Shown: positions 1 through 5,482 of the stretch, in pieces
Layout: each line of letters opens with the position of its first letter
Position numbering within the stretch: position 1 is the stretch's first letter
Assembly: GCA_945865855.1 (NCBI GenBank)
Contig: CAMBES010000080.1
Location: forward strand, 1-6,372
From: Rhizobium sp. Q54
GTDB lineage: Bacteria; Pseudomonadota; Alphaproteobacteria; Rickettsiales; UBA1997
Length of the DNA: 6,372 nt
Direction of reading: 5' to 3'
Position numbers and translations under genes: made by a program
The notes under the pieces: generated by a model
The model's input: the letters and a program-made list of their open reading frames with translations, nothing else
Database searches by the model: none
What the model was told of the DNA's origin: nothing

Positions 1-255
1 CACTACCAAAAAGCCGGAATTTTAGAAAAAGATCCTTTCGCCGAACTAGACCAAGAAGGGGTAGGCGCATTAATCAAAATCGCCGTCGAGAAAGGAAAGG
101 CGACTCGCAAAGACATTAAACTAGGAATCTGCGGCGAACACGGCGGCAACCCCGCATCAATCGAATTCTGCCACAAAGCAGGCCTGAACTACGTGAGCTG
201 CTCACCTTACCGCGTTCCGATTGCGAGATTGGCAGCGGCTAGAGCGGGGTTGTAA
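1..255 (+). CDS. ppdK: Pyruvate phosphate dikinase, C-terminal end (5' part outside window)
   Basis: This is the last 84 codons of pyruvate phosphate dikinase, the cytosolic enzyme that interconverts pyruvate + ATP + phosphate and PEP + AMP + pyrophosphate. The fragment is open from the first base and ends in TAA at 253-255. It belongs to the C-terminal PEP/pyruvate-binding TIM-barrel domain. Diagnostic motifs are GICGEHGGNP (fragment residues 42-51) and SCSPYRVPIARLAAA (66-80). The cysteine of GICGEHGG (C44) aligns with the catalytic acid/base Cys near the end of characterised PPDKs. About 40 residues follow it, as expected for a full-length C-terminus. One small difference is GGNP where I recall GGDP as usual. 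By hand count bases 1-240 are about 51% G+C, clearly higher than the genes that follow. The domain is unmistakable; most of the gene lies outside the window. Confidence 0.95.
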   Translation, partial: HYQKAGILEKDPFAELDQEGVGALIKIAVEKGKATRKDIKLGICGEHGGNPASIEFCHKAGLNYVSCSPYRVPIARLAAARAGL

Positions 256-264
256 AATAGTTTT

Positions 265-270
265 GGAGAA
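265..270 (+). promoter_or_regulatory. Shine-Dalgarno GGAGAA before the small unknown gene
   Basis: GGAG at 265-268 lies 5 nt before the ATG at 274. This is near-ideal spacing and fixes the start of the small gene. It lies within the 18-nt gap after the ppdK stop, so translation as part of a ppdK transcript is plausible. Confidence 0.7.
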
Positions 271-273
271 AAA

Positions 274-687
274 ATGGATATCAAAGAATTTGTAAGCAAA
301 ACCTTAACCCAAATCACTGAAGGAGTAATTGAGGCTCAAGAAAAATCAGGCGCAAAAATAAATCCGAGACTTCACGGGGGAGAGAGTGTCATTTCTAAAA
401 AAAATGCTTACCTAACAAGTTGGGATTCTATAGCTCAGCCTATTGATTTCGATATTGCTGTTGTGACCGAAAATAGTGAAAATAAAGATGCTGGAGGGAG
501 TATTAAAGTAGTTGGGATAAATTTGGGTGGAGGTGTTGAAACAAAGAGCCAAGAGAGCGTTACCAGTAGGGTTAAGTTTCAAGTTCTTGTGGAGTTTCCT
601 CAAAAACAAAATTCCGAGCGCAGAGTTACTCCCAGTAATCCAGGGACAGTAACCAATTACAAGACTAGATCCCTTCCCGCTGGTTGA
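274..687 (+). CDS. Small protein of unknown function with a repeat-derived C-terminal tail
   Basis: This 137-residue protein has no signal peptide or membrane segment and is probably cytosolic. Residues 1-25 look like an amphipathic helix (MDIKEFVSKTLTQITEGVIEAQ). Residues ~56-66 (IDFDIAVVTEN), ~75-88 (GSIKVVGINLGGG) and ~95-110 (SVTSRVKFQVLVEFPQ) look like beta strands, with glycine-rich turns between. The helix, charged strand, GGxIKV…G and RVKF layout resembles, by eye only, small Trypco2-like domains found near conflict-system genes, so I assign no function. Start chosen from the Shine-Dalgarno at 265. The natural domain seems to end near residue 113. Residues ~121-137 are encoded by repeat copy A and the TGA stop (685-687) is the TGA of the repeat core GGTTGAGCG. 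G+C is about 38% (301-540), below the ppdK tail. It starts 18 nt after ppdK and may be co-transcribed. Confidence 0.75.
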   Translation: MDIKEFVSKTLTQITEGVIEAQEKSGAKINPRLHGGESVISKKNAYLTSWDSIAQPIDFDIAVVTENSENKDAGGSIKVVGINLGGGVETKSQESVTSRVKFQVLVEFPQKQNSERRVTPSNPGTVTNYKTRSLPAG

Positions 688-769
688 GCGAAGTCGAAAC
701 CAAGGGAAGGGTCTCGCGGGGGTTTCTTATCCTTGGTTTCGACTTCGCTCAACCGGCGGATAAGAAAGT
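636..769 (+). repeat. Interspersed repeat unit, copy A (REPIN-like)
   Basis: This copy shares clear sequence with 876-1009. The left edge is TAATCCAGGGACA (636-648) against TAATCCAGCGACA, then AATTACAAgACTaGATCCC, the palindromic core and GCGGATAAGAAAGT at the right edge. The spacer after the first 13 bases differs by 2 nt. I could not identify a target-site duplication. The left third lies inside the upstream coding region, so the boundary is functionally relevant. The size and inverted core fit a REPIN or small MITE-type element. No transposase is encoded in it. Confidence 0.85.
679..757. repeat. Copy A palindrome: 27-position inverted repeat
   Basis: The left arm 679-705 and right arm 731-757 are inverted repeats; 682-705 and 731-754 are a perfect 24-bp match. 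Only 681/755 fails in DNA, and it would be a U·G pair in RNA. The core arm is GGTTGAGCGAAGTCGAAACC and the loop is 25 nt. An alternative fold also exists: CCCTTCCC (671-678) with GGGAAGGG (704-711), and TTTCTTATCC (723-732) with GGATAAGAAA (758-767). Each of these encloses a 25-nt copy of the core. There is no T-run after the stem, so a simple intrinsic terminator is not evident. Confidence 0.92.
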
Positions 770-810
770 TACGCGGCGGATAAGAAAGTTTCACTACGGA
801 TAAGAAATTT
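757..810 (+). repeat. Three-copy tandem repeat, 20-bp period
   Basis: CGGATAAGAAAGTT occurs at 757-770 and 777-790, and with one change (CGGATAAGAAATTT) at 797-810. The spacing is exactly 20 bp. The six bases between copies are not conserved. The first copy is also the right edge of repeat copy A and supplies its outer hairpin strand. Repeat copy B has only one such unit (997-1010). Confidence 0.85.
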
Positions 811-875
811 TAATATCGCAGCTGGATACAAATTTACCAACTAACCCAAACTATTGCAGGAACCTCGTTTTGAAT

Positions 876-1009
876 TAATCCAGCGACAATTACACTAATT
901 ACAAAACTCGATCCCTTCCCGCTGGTTGAGCGGAGTCGAAACCCAGGGGAGGGGTTTGCGGGTTTCTTATCCTTGGTTTCGACTTCGCTCAACCAGCGGA
1001 TAAGAAAGT
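876..1009 (+). repeat. Interspersed repeat unit, copy B (REPIN-like)
   Basis: This second, diverged copy of the unit at 636-769 is in the same orientation and offset by 240-242 bp. It has the same left edge (TAATCCAGCGACA), core and GCGGATAAGAAAGT right edge. Only one copy of the 20-bp-period unit follows. It ends 30 bp before the ATG of the GIY-YIG nuclease. The minus-strand reading frame through this copy is best explained as a by-product of the repeat. Confidence 0.85.
921..997. repeat. Copy B palindrome: 27-position inverted repeat, two mismatches
   Basis: The arms are 921-947 and 971-997 with a 23-nt loop. The two non-matching positions are 933/985 (G opposite T, which pairs as G·U in RNA) and 944/974 (C opposite T, unpaired). 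The alternative two-hairpin fold is also present: CCCTTCCC (913-920) with GGGGAGGG (946-953), using one G·U, and TTTCTTATCC (963-972) with GGATAAGAAA (998-1007). Both again enclose exactly 25 nt. Confidence 0.9.
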
Positions 1010-1039
1010 AAACATCACACCAATCAAACCCACACTCAC

Positions 1040-1339
1040 ATGCCACACATGTATATTCTCGAATGTGCAGACAAGTCATTTTACGTTGGAAGCACTATTG
1101 ATCTCGAGCGCAGGTTGTGGGAGCATCAAAACAGGCTCGGGGCGAAATATACTCAAAGACGGTTGCCGGTGAAGATGGTTTTTGCGCAGGAATTTGAGCG
1201 AGTTGATGAGGCTTATTTTTTTGAAAAACAGGTTCAGGGTTGGAATAGAAAAAAGAGAATTGCCCTAATAAATCGTGATCTTGATGCCTTGAAGGAATTG
1301 GCAAAATGTCGCAATGAAACCAATCACAAGACAGAATAA
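1040..1339 (+). CDS. Small GIY-YIG nuclease family protein (YhbQ-like)
   Basis: This 99-residue, single-domain GIY-YIG protein belongs to the family of metal-dependent DNA endonucleases; free-standing members like this mostly lack a known role. Visible landmarks are the YIL/YVG pair (residues 5-7 and 15-17, the variant form of GIY…YIG), the arginines of LERRL (22-26), H29 of EHQ, the GAKYTQRRLPV segment (34-43), and E62 in FFEKQ as the likely metal-binding glutamate, followed by GWNRKKRIALI (67-77). The length equals that of typical YhbQ/UPF0213 relatives, so the gene looks intact. The ATG at 1040 is used; the ATG at 1049 (M4) is equally possible because neither has a Shine-Dalgarno. The C-terminal ~10 residues are polar and probably disordered. 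It begins 30 bp after repeat copy B and converges on the exporter operon. Confidence 0.9.
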   Translation: MPHMYILECADKSFYVGSTIDLERRLWEHQNRLGAKYTQRRLPVKMVFAQEFERVDEAYFFEKQVQGWNRKKRIALINRDLDALKELAKCRNETNHKTE

Positions 1340-1494
1340 AAAAACCCGAATTTCTACTATACGTAATTTATGATTTACTTGATGAAGCTTCTGAAATCAG
1401 CGATAAGAATGATTAAAAACTAAGAAGGAGCTTTGCGAATTTGGATTAGAATGGAGCAAAAAGATGCGGTTAATTCAACTCTTAATAATTCTAA
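1340..1494. other. Gap between convergent genes, no clear feature
   Basis: This 155-bp AT-rich spacer lies between the nuclease stop and the end of the exporter operon. I found no strong hairpin with a T-run on either strand, so the terminators for both units are not identified. The 12-mer CAGCGATAAGAA (1398-1409) resembles the right edge of the repeats (CAGCGGATAAGAA at 995-1007) minus one base. It may be a remnant or chance. Short open stretches exist, but none has a credible start and length. Confidence 0.5.
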
Positions 1495-2631
1495 CTAAAG
1501 AGCCCTGCGCTTAATGAACCAAACAGAAAAGAATAGCGTCACGCAAGATATCAGCAGCAGCATTGAAAAATTATATTTTAGCAAATCGAAGCTCGCGCCT
1601 TTATTAAAAATCATCTGAGTGATTGTAACAAAATGATGAATTGGGTTAATGTAATCAGATAAAACTTGTAGCCATTCAGGCATGTTGAGAAATGGCGAAG
1701 AGAAGCCAGAAGTTAGAATTATTGGCATTAGAAAAAAGAACGATCCAAGAGTCGCTTGTTGCTGATTGCTTGATATTGAAGAGATGAAAAGGCCAATTCC
1801 AACTATTGAAACCAGGTAAAGAAATATGCCAAGAAGCATAAAAATCACGTTGCCTTGGAAGGTAATTATTCGCGAGATGAGGAAAAATATTAGCACGCCT
1901 TGCGTCATTCCGATCAGCAGATTAGCGCCTATTTTTCCCAAGATTATTTCAAGCGGGCTCAGCGGCGAAACGATAAGTTGATCGAAAGTGCCAAGCTCTC
2001 TTTCTCTGGCGATTGAAAGCGAGGCGACGCCAAGAATTGAAGTGGAAAGAATCAAGCTCATTAGCGACGGAATAATGAACCACTTGTAATTGAGATTTGA
2101 GTTAAACCAGTTGCGATTATTGACCTCGCTTCGAATCGCCTCCTGATTGATTTCATGAATCTTGAATTCGGTTTTGCGAGTGATTGATCGCTGAATAATT
2201 TCCTGCAAATAACCAGACACAATATTGGCGGAATTTAGTCTTCTTCCATCGAGTAAAATTTGTATTTCTGCTGTTTTTCCGGCAGCGATTTTGCGTGAAA
2301 AATCAGGAGCAAAAACTATCGCGCCGATGACTTTTTGTTTGTCGATTAAGTTTTGAACTTCGTCGTAATTTTGTGTAGAAATTATCTTGGTAAAATATTC
2401 GCGCGACGCCGCCATGTCGGTAATAATCTCTCTGCTGTAAGAGCCTCGGTCTTGATCTAAGATGGCAATTTTAATGTTAAAAACATCGAGAGTTGCAACC
2501 GAAGAAAAAAGCAGAAGCTGAATCAATGGCGGCATAATCAAAGAGAAGCGCGATTTTGGGTCTTTCAGTAAAACTATTAGCTCTTTGATGATTAGAGCTT
2601 TGATTTTGATTAGGCTGGAAATCAGTTTCAT
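1495..2631 (-). CDS. ybhR: ABC-2 type exporter permease, YbhR-like
   Basis: This 378-residue inner-membrane permease is the second of the two in the operon. Its architecture is that of ABC2_membrane_3 proteins. TM1 is at ~29-48, a periplasmic domain spans ~50-180, and five further segments lie at about 184-206, 232-254, 260-284, 293-313 and 352-373. Recognisable YbhR landmarks are RNWFNSNLNYKWFIIPSL (173-190), ARERELGTFDQLIVSPLSP (208-226), which should be the cytoplasmic coupling region facing the ATPase, SSNQQQA (287-293) and INPIHHF (328-334). The protein closely follows what I remember of E. coli YbhR (NWYNPNLDYKWFVVPSL, AREREQGTLDQLLVSPLT). The start ATG overlaps the TAA of the upstream permease by one base (TAATG) with no clear Shine-Dalgarno, so translation is probably coupled. 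The basic tail FIKRRAL matches the family end. Confidence 0.92.
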   Translation of the reverse strand: MKLISSLIKIKALIIKELIVLLKDPKSRFSLIMPPLIQLLLFSSVATLDVFNIKIAILDQDRGSYSREIITDMAASREYFTKIISTQNYDEVQNLIDKQKVIGAIVFAPDFSRKIAAGKTAEIQILLDGRRLNSANIVSGYLQEIIQRSITRKTEFKIHEINQEAIRSEVNNRNWFNSNLNYKWFIIPSLMSLILSTSILGVASLSIARERELGTFDQLIVSPLSPLEIILGKIGANLLIGMTQGVLIFFLISRIITFQGNVIFMLLGIFLYLVSIVGIGLFISSISSNQQQATLGSFFFLMPIILTSGFSSPFLNMPEWLQVLSDYINPIHHFVTITQMIFNKGASFDLLKYNFSMLLLISCVTLFFSVWFIKRRAL

Positions 2632-3764
2632 TATTCGAGCGATTTTTTTGTTTTGCGCAAAACGCCAAAATAAATCGCCACGCTGATGAGAATAATTCCA
2701 AGAATATCAGGCAAAAGAATAGACCAATCATTGCCCATAAGAAACAGCGTGCGCATTGCGTCGATCAAATATTTTGCCGGAACAATATTGGTGATTATTC
2801 GCATAATTTGTGGCATGGTTTCAATGTCGTAAATCAAGCCAGAAAGCATAATTGTTGGCACCATCGAAATTAAAATTGCCGCTTGGGAAGCAACGAACTG
2901 ACTTTTGGCGGATGTTGAAATTAAAAGGCCAAGACCAGTTGTGAGAATCAAATAAAAGAAGCCGATGAGGGTAAAAATTATAATCGAACCTTTGAACGGC
3001 GTGTGAAAAAATATCATGATGCAGGCGAAGCTAATGAAGAATGAGCCAAGCCCCAAAGCCAGGTAAGGCAAAATTTTTCCTAAAATAAGTTCATGAGTTG
3101 TGACCGGAGAGGAGATTAAATATTCCATCGAGCCGCGCTCCCAATCTCTTGCCACGACTAGTGCGGTGAGTAAAGTTCCGGCAATCGACAATACAAAGCC
3201 AATAGATCCGATGTTCAAAAGATGGTCGGCTTTTAATGCTTCATTATACCAAACCCTTTGCGTGATTTCGATTTGTGAATCGACTTTTACTCCATGTTTT
3301 GAGTTTTGATATTCGACATAAAGATTCATAATGGCTCGCACATAATTCGTAGAGAAGCTTGCGGTATTTGGGTCAGAGCCGTCTGTAGCTAAATAAACTG
3401 CGGCGATTTTTTCTTTTTCTAGTCTCTTGTTGAAGTCGGCTGGAATAACCAAAGTTGCACTTAATTTCTGCCCAAGAATTTCTCTTTTTGCCTCTTCATG
3501 CGAATCGGTAATTAGTTTTACTTCGACAAATTTTGAATTATTAAAAAAGCTTATCAAATCAGCGCTAGAAGAGCTTTGTGCATCTTCATTAACAATCGCG
3601 ATTCTGATTTTATTAGTGTCGATTGAAATGGCGTAACCAAAAACCAGAGTCAAAAAAACCGGAAGAGCGAAGGCGATTAAAAGCGCGCTTTTGTCGCGTT
3701 TAATTTGAATCACTTCTTTTTTTATTAAGGCTTTGATGCGAGTTGTGGATAGATTGAGCTTCAT
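2631..3764 (-). CDS. ybhS: ABC-2 type exporter permease, YbhS-like
   Basis: This 377-residue inner-membrane permease is the first of the pair, presumed to dimerise with the YbhR-like protein. TM1 is at ~27-47, a periplasmic domain spans ~50-180, and further segments lie at about 183-205, 230-253, 260-283, 292-312 and 345-368. YbhS landmarks include ATDGSDPNTASF (126-137), RVWYN (170-174), VVARDWERGSMEYLISSPVT (203-222) as the cytoplasmic coupling segment, MVPTIMLSGLIYDIETMP (301-318) and IVPAKYLIDAMRTLFLMGN (327-345). These match remembered E. coli YbhS motifs (TDGSEPNTANF, VVAREWERGTMEALL). Its ATG overlaps the ATPase stop (ATGA), and GGAGAA 6 nt upstream confirms the start. The two permeases share an MKL…IKALI.KE opening and the same fold, consistent with ancient duplication. 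Confidence 0.93.
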   Translation of the reverse strand: MKLNLSTTRIKALIKKEVIQIKRDKSALLIAFALPVFLTLVFGYAISIDTNKIRIAIVNEDAQSSSSADLISFFNNSKFVEVKLITDSHEEAKREILGQKLSATLVIPADFNKRLEKEKIAAVYLATDGSDPNTASFSTNYVRAIMNLYVEYQNSKHGVKVDSQIEITQRVWYNEALKADHLLNIGSIGFVLSIAGTLLTALVVARDWERGSMEYLISSPVTTHELILGKILPYLALGLGSFFISFACIMIFFHTPFKGSIIIFTLIGFFYLILTTGLGLLISTSAKSQFVASQAAILISMVPTIMLSGLIYDIETMPQIMRIITNIVPAKYLIDAMRTLFLMGNDWSILLPDILGIILISVAIYFGVLRKTKKSLE

Positions 3765-5482
3765 AAAATTTTCTCCACATCTTGTCTTTTTATCAGATCA
3801 ACGAATACGTCTTGAAAGCTCGGATTTGCTAGCTTCTCGCTTCTAATAATGTCCTTCAATTTTTGCGGATTATCCTCGGCGATTTTCAAGCCTTGATAGA
3901 TTATGGCCACGGTATCGCAATATTCTGCCTCGTCCATGAAGTGAGTTGTAACCATTACCGTAACGCCTTTTTGAGCCAGGGCATTAATATGAAACCAAAA
4001 CTCGCGACGCGTTGCTGGGTCAACTCCGCTGGTTGGCTCGTCTAAAAATAAAACTTCAGGCTTGTGAAGTAGCGCACAGCCAAGAGCAAGGCGCTGCTTG
4101 ATTCCAAGCGGCAAGTTAAATGCGTTAGTGTTGAGAAAATTTTCTAGATCAAGGCTCTCAACAACTTCGGCAATCGCCATTTTTGTTTCTGCTTTATTAA
4201 GAGAATAAACGCCGCAGAAAAATTGCAGATTTTGTAAAGTGCTTAACTCGCCATAAAGTGAAAATTTTTGTGCCATGTAACCAATTTTTTGGCGCGCCTC
4301 ATTTGCTGAAGTGAGTAAACTTATTCCCGAAACGTGAGCAATGCCAGAAGTAGGTTTTAAAAGGCCGCAGAGCATTTTAAATGTTGTGGATTTTCCTGCG
4401 CCATTCGGCCCTAAAAAGCCAAATATTTTTCCTGATTCGATTTGAAAATTGACGTTATTTGTAGCGGTAAATTCACCGAATTTTTTAGTTAGGCCTTGCG
4501 CTTCAATGACTATTTTTTTCTCGCTTTCTTTTTTGTCGTAGCGGTTGGCGAGCTTAGAAAATGTTGGAAGTTTGAGGTTTAAAACTTCCAAAAACGAATC
4601 CTCGATTGTCGAAGGAATTTTGGTTATTTCATAATCAGAAGTGAATTTTGTTACGTCGTCATTTCGGTTGAGAATTCTGATTTGATCGCCTTGCAATACG
4701 GCGTCTCCAATTCCTTCGCTTTGCAAAATTTGATTCAGATTTTCGCGACGATTTGAGGCAGAATTTTTTGCTTTGAGTAAAAAACTTCTGCCCGCAGTGC
4801 GCGCAATGAAATCTTGCGGATTACCGAAGAAAACTTGCCTTCCTTCGTTAATCAGAAGCATTTTATTCGCATGCTGTTCAGCCTCATCGAGATAAGTTGT
4901 AGACCAAATTACCGCAGTTCCATGGCCAATTAAATCCTTAACGATGCCAATTAAATCCTGACGTGAAATTGGATCTACGCCAACACTAACCTCATCAAGT
5001 AAAAGAATTTTTGGTTTGGCGATTAATGTGCAGGCGAGGGCAAGCTTTTGTTTCATACCGCCCGAGAGGTTGCCAGCAAGGCGATCTGTAAAATTTTTAA
5101 GATTGGTTTTTGCTAAAAGTTTGGTGATCTGTTCATCTTTTTCTGCGCCGGCAATTCCGCGCAAATCAGCATTAAGATCAAGATTTTCCAGAACAGTTAG
5201 ATCTTCGTAAAGCCCGAATTTTTGCGGCGCATATCCAATGAAATGTTGAATCTCAGAAATTTCCTGCGGGATTTTTTTATTAAGAATTTCTACCGCACCA
5301 GAATCATATTTAAGAATTGAGGCGATTATACGAAGTAAAGTTGTTTTGCCTGCGGCATCAGGGCCTAAGAGACAGAAAAATTCACCCTCTTTTACTTCGA
5401 AATTAATATCGTCTAAAGCCTTACTATTAGAGCCCAAGAAGGTTTTATTAAGATTGGAAACTGTAACTAAAGTTTCACTCAT
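3761..5482 (-). CDS. ybhF: Tandem ABC-exporter ATPase, YbhF-like
   Basis: This 573-residue cytoplasmic ATPase has two nucleotide-binding domains (NBDs) in one chain and should energise the YbhS/YbhR-like permeases. NBD1 (~5-225): Walker A GPDAAGKTT (40-48), Q-loop Q87, signature LSGGMKQ (139-145), Walker B LLLDE (160-164), and threonine T196 where the switch histidine belongs. A linker runs from ~230 to 322. NBD2 (~324-545): Walker A GPNGAGKST (358-366), Q-loop Q405, altered signature LPLGIKQR (457-464), Walker B LFLDEP (478-483) and switch histidine H514. The tandem layout, LPLG signature, WST.YLDEAE, TTHFMDEAEYCD and ~575-residue length identify the YbhF family. The position-43 alanine replaces the glycine I expect there. 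Pairing across the two domains puts the unusual features into one ATP site. The ATG overlaps the ybhG stop by 4 nt and the stop overlaps the ybhS start by 4 nt. Confidence 0.95.
   Translation of the reverse strand: MSETLVTVSNLNKTFLGSNSKALDDINFEVKEGEFFCLLGPDAAGKTTLLRIIASILKYDSGAVEILNKKIPQEISEIQHFIGYAPQKFGLYEDLTVLENLDLNADLRGIAGAEKDEQITKLLAKTNLKNFTDRLAGNLSGGMKQKLALACTLIAKPKILLLDEVSVGVDPISRQDLIGIVKDLIGHGTAVIWSTTYLDEAEQHANKMLLINEGRQVFFGNPQDFIARTAGRSFLLKAKNSASNRRENLNQILQSEGIGDAVLQGDQIRILNRNDDVTKFTSDYEITKIPSTIEDSFLEVLNLKLPTFSKLANRYDKKESEKKIVIEAQGLTKKFGEFTATNNVNFQIESGKIFGFLGPNGAGKSTTFKMLCGLLKPTSGIAHVSGISLLTSANEARQKIGYMAQKFSLYGELSTLQNLQFFCGVYSLNKAETKMAIAEVVESLDLENFLNTNAFNLPLGIKQRLALGCALLHKPEVLFLDEPTSGVDPATRREFWFHINALAQKGVTVMVTTHFMDEAEYCDTVAIIYQGLKIAEDNPQKLKDIIRSEKLANPSFQDVFVDLIKRQDVEKIL
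3771..3776 (-). promoter_or_regulatory. Shine-Dalgarno GGAGAA before ybhS
   Basis: GGAGAA on the minus strand lies 6 nt before the ybhS ATG and inside the last codons of the ATPase gene. It is the clearest ribosome binding site in the operon. The starts of ybhG, ybhF and ybhR lack a comparable one. Confidence 0.7.

Larger units (their letters stand above)
688..1039. other. Gene-free interval made mostly of repeats
   Basis: Between the small unknown gene and the nuclease gene this stretch holds the two palindromes and the tandem array. The only unique sequence is ~811-875 and ~1011-1039. I see no convincing gene, RNA gene or consensus promoter. No purine-rich ribosome binding site occurs in 1011-1039, directly ahead of the nuclease start. 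Confidence 0.7.

Noticed and set aside
412..609. 65-codon minus-strand frame opposite the small unknown gene
   Set aside because: Antisense to a gene with a good ribosome binding site and protein-like composition; no start signal of its own.
679..757. Copy A palindrome as an intrinsic transcription terminator
   Set aside because: The stem is strong, but no T-run follows it on either strand. The same structure in copy B lies directly upstream of a gene on the same strand.
636..1010. CRISPR array
   Set aside because: Only two diverged long copies plus a three-unit 20-bp array with 6-bp spacers; no regular spacers of CRISPR length and no cas genes.
834..1079. 81-codon minus-strand open frame across repeat copy B
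   Set aside because: It consists largely of repeat sequence, overlaps the well-supported nuclease start, has no ribosome binding site and no protein-like conservation that I recognise.
1370..1423. 17-codon plus-strand frame encoding a cationic peptide (MIYLMKLLKSAIRMIKN)
   Set aside because: No ribosome binding site, AT-rich composition and very short length; chance is the simplest explanation.
1413..1514. Open stretch reading LCEFGLEWSKKMRLIQLL and onward into the end of ybhR
   Set aside because: It looked like a gene remnant, but there is no ATG at its head, no family that I recognise, and it overlaps the exporter operon end.
2477..2731. 84-codon minus-strand frame spanning the ybhR/ybhS junction
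   Set aside because: It lies entirely inside two well-supported genes in another frame and has no homology that I recognise.
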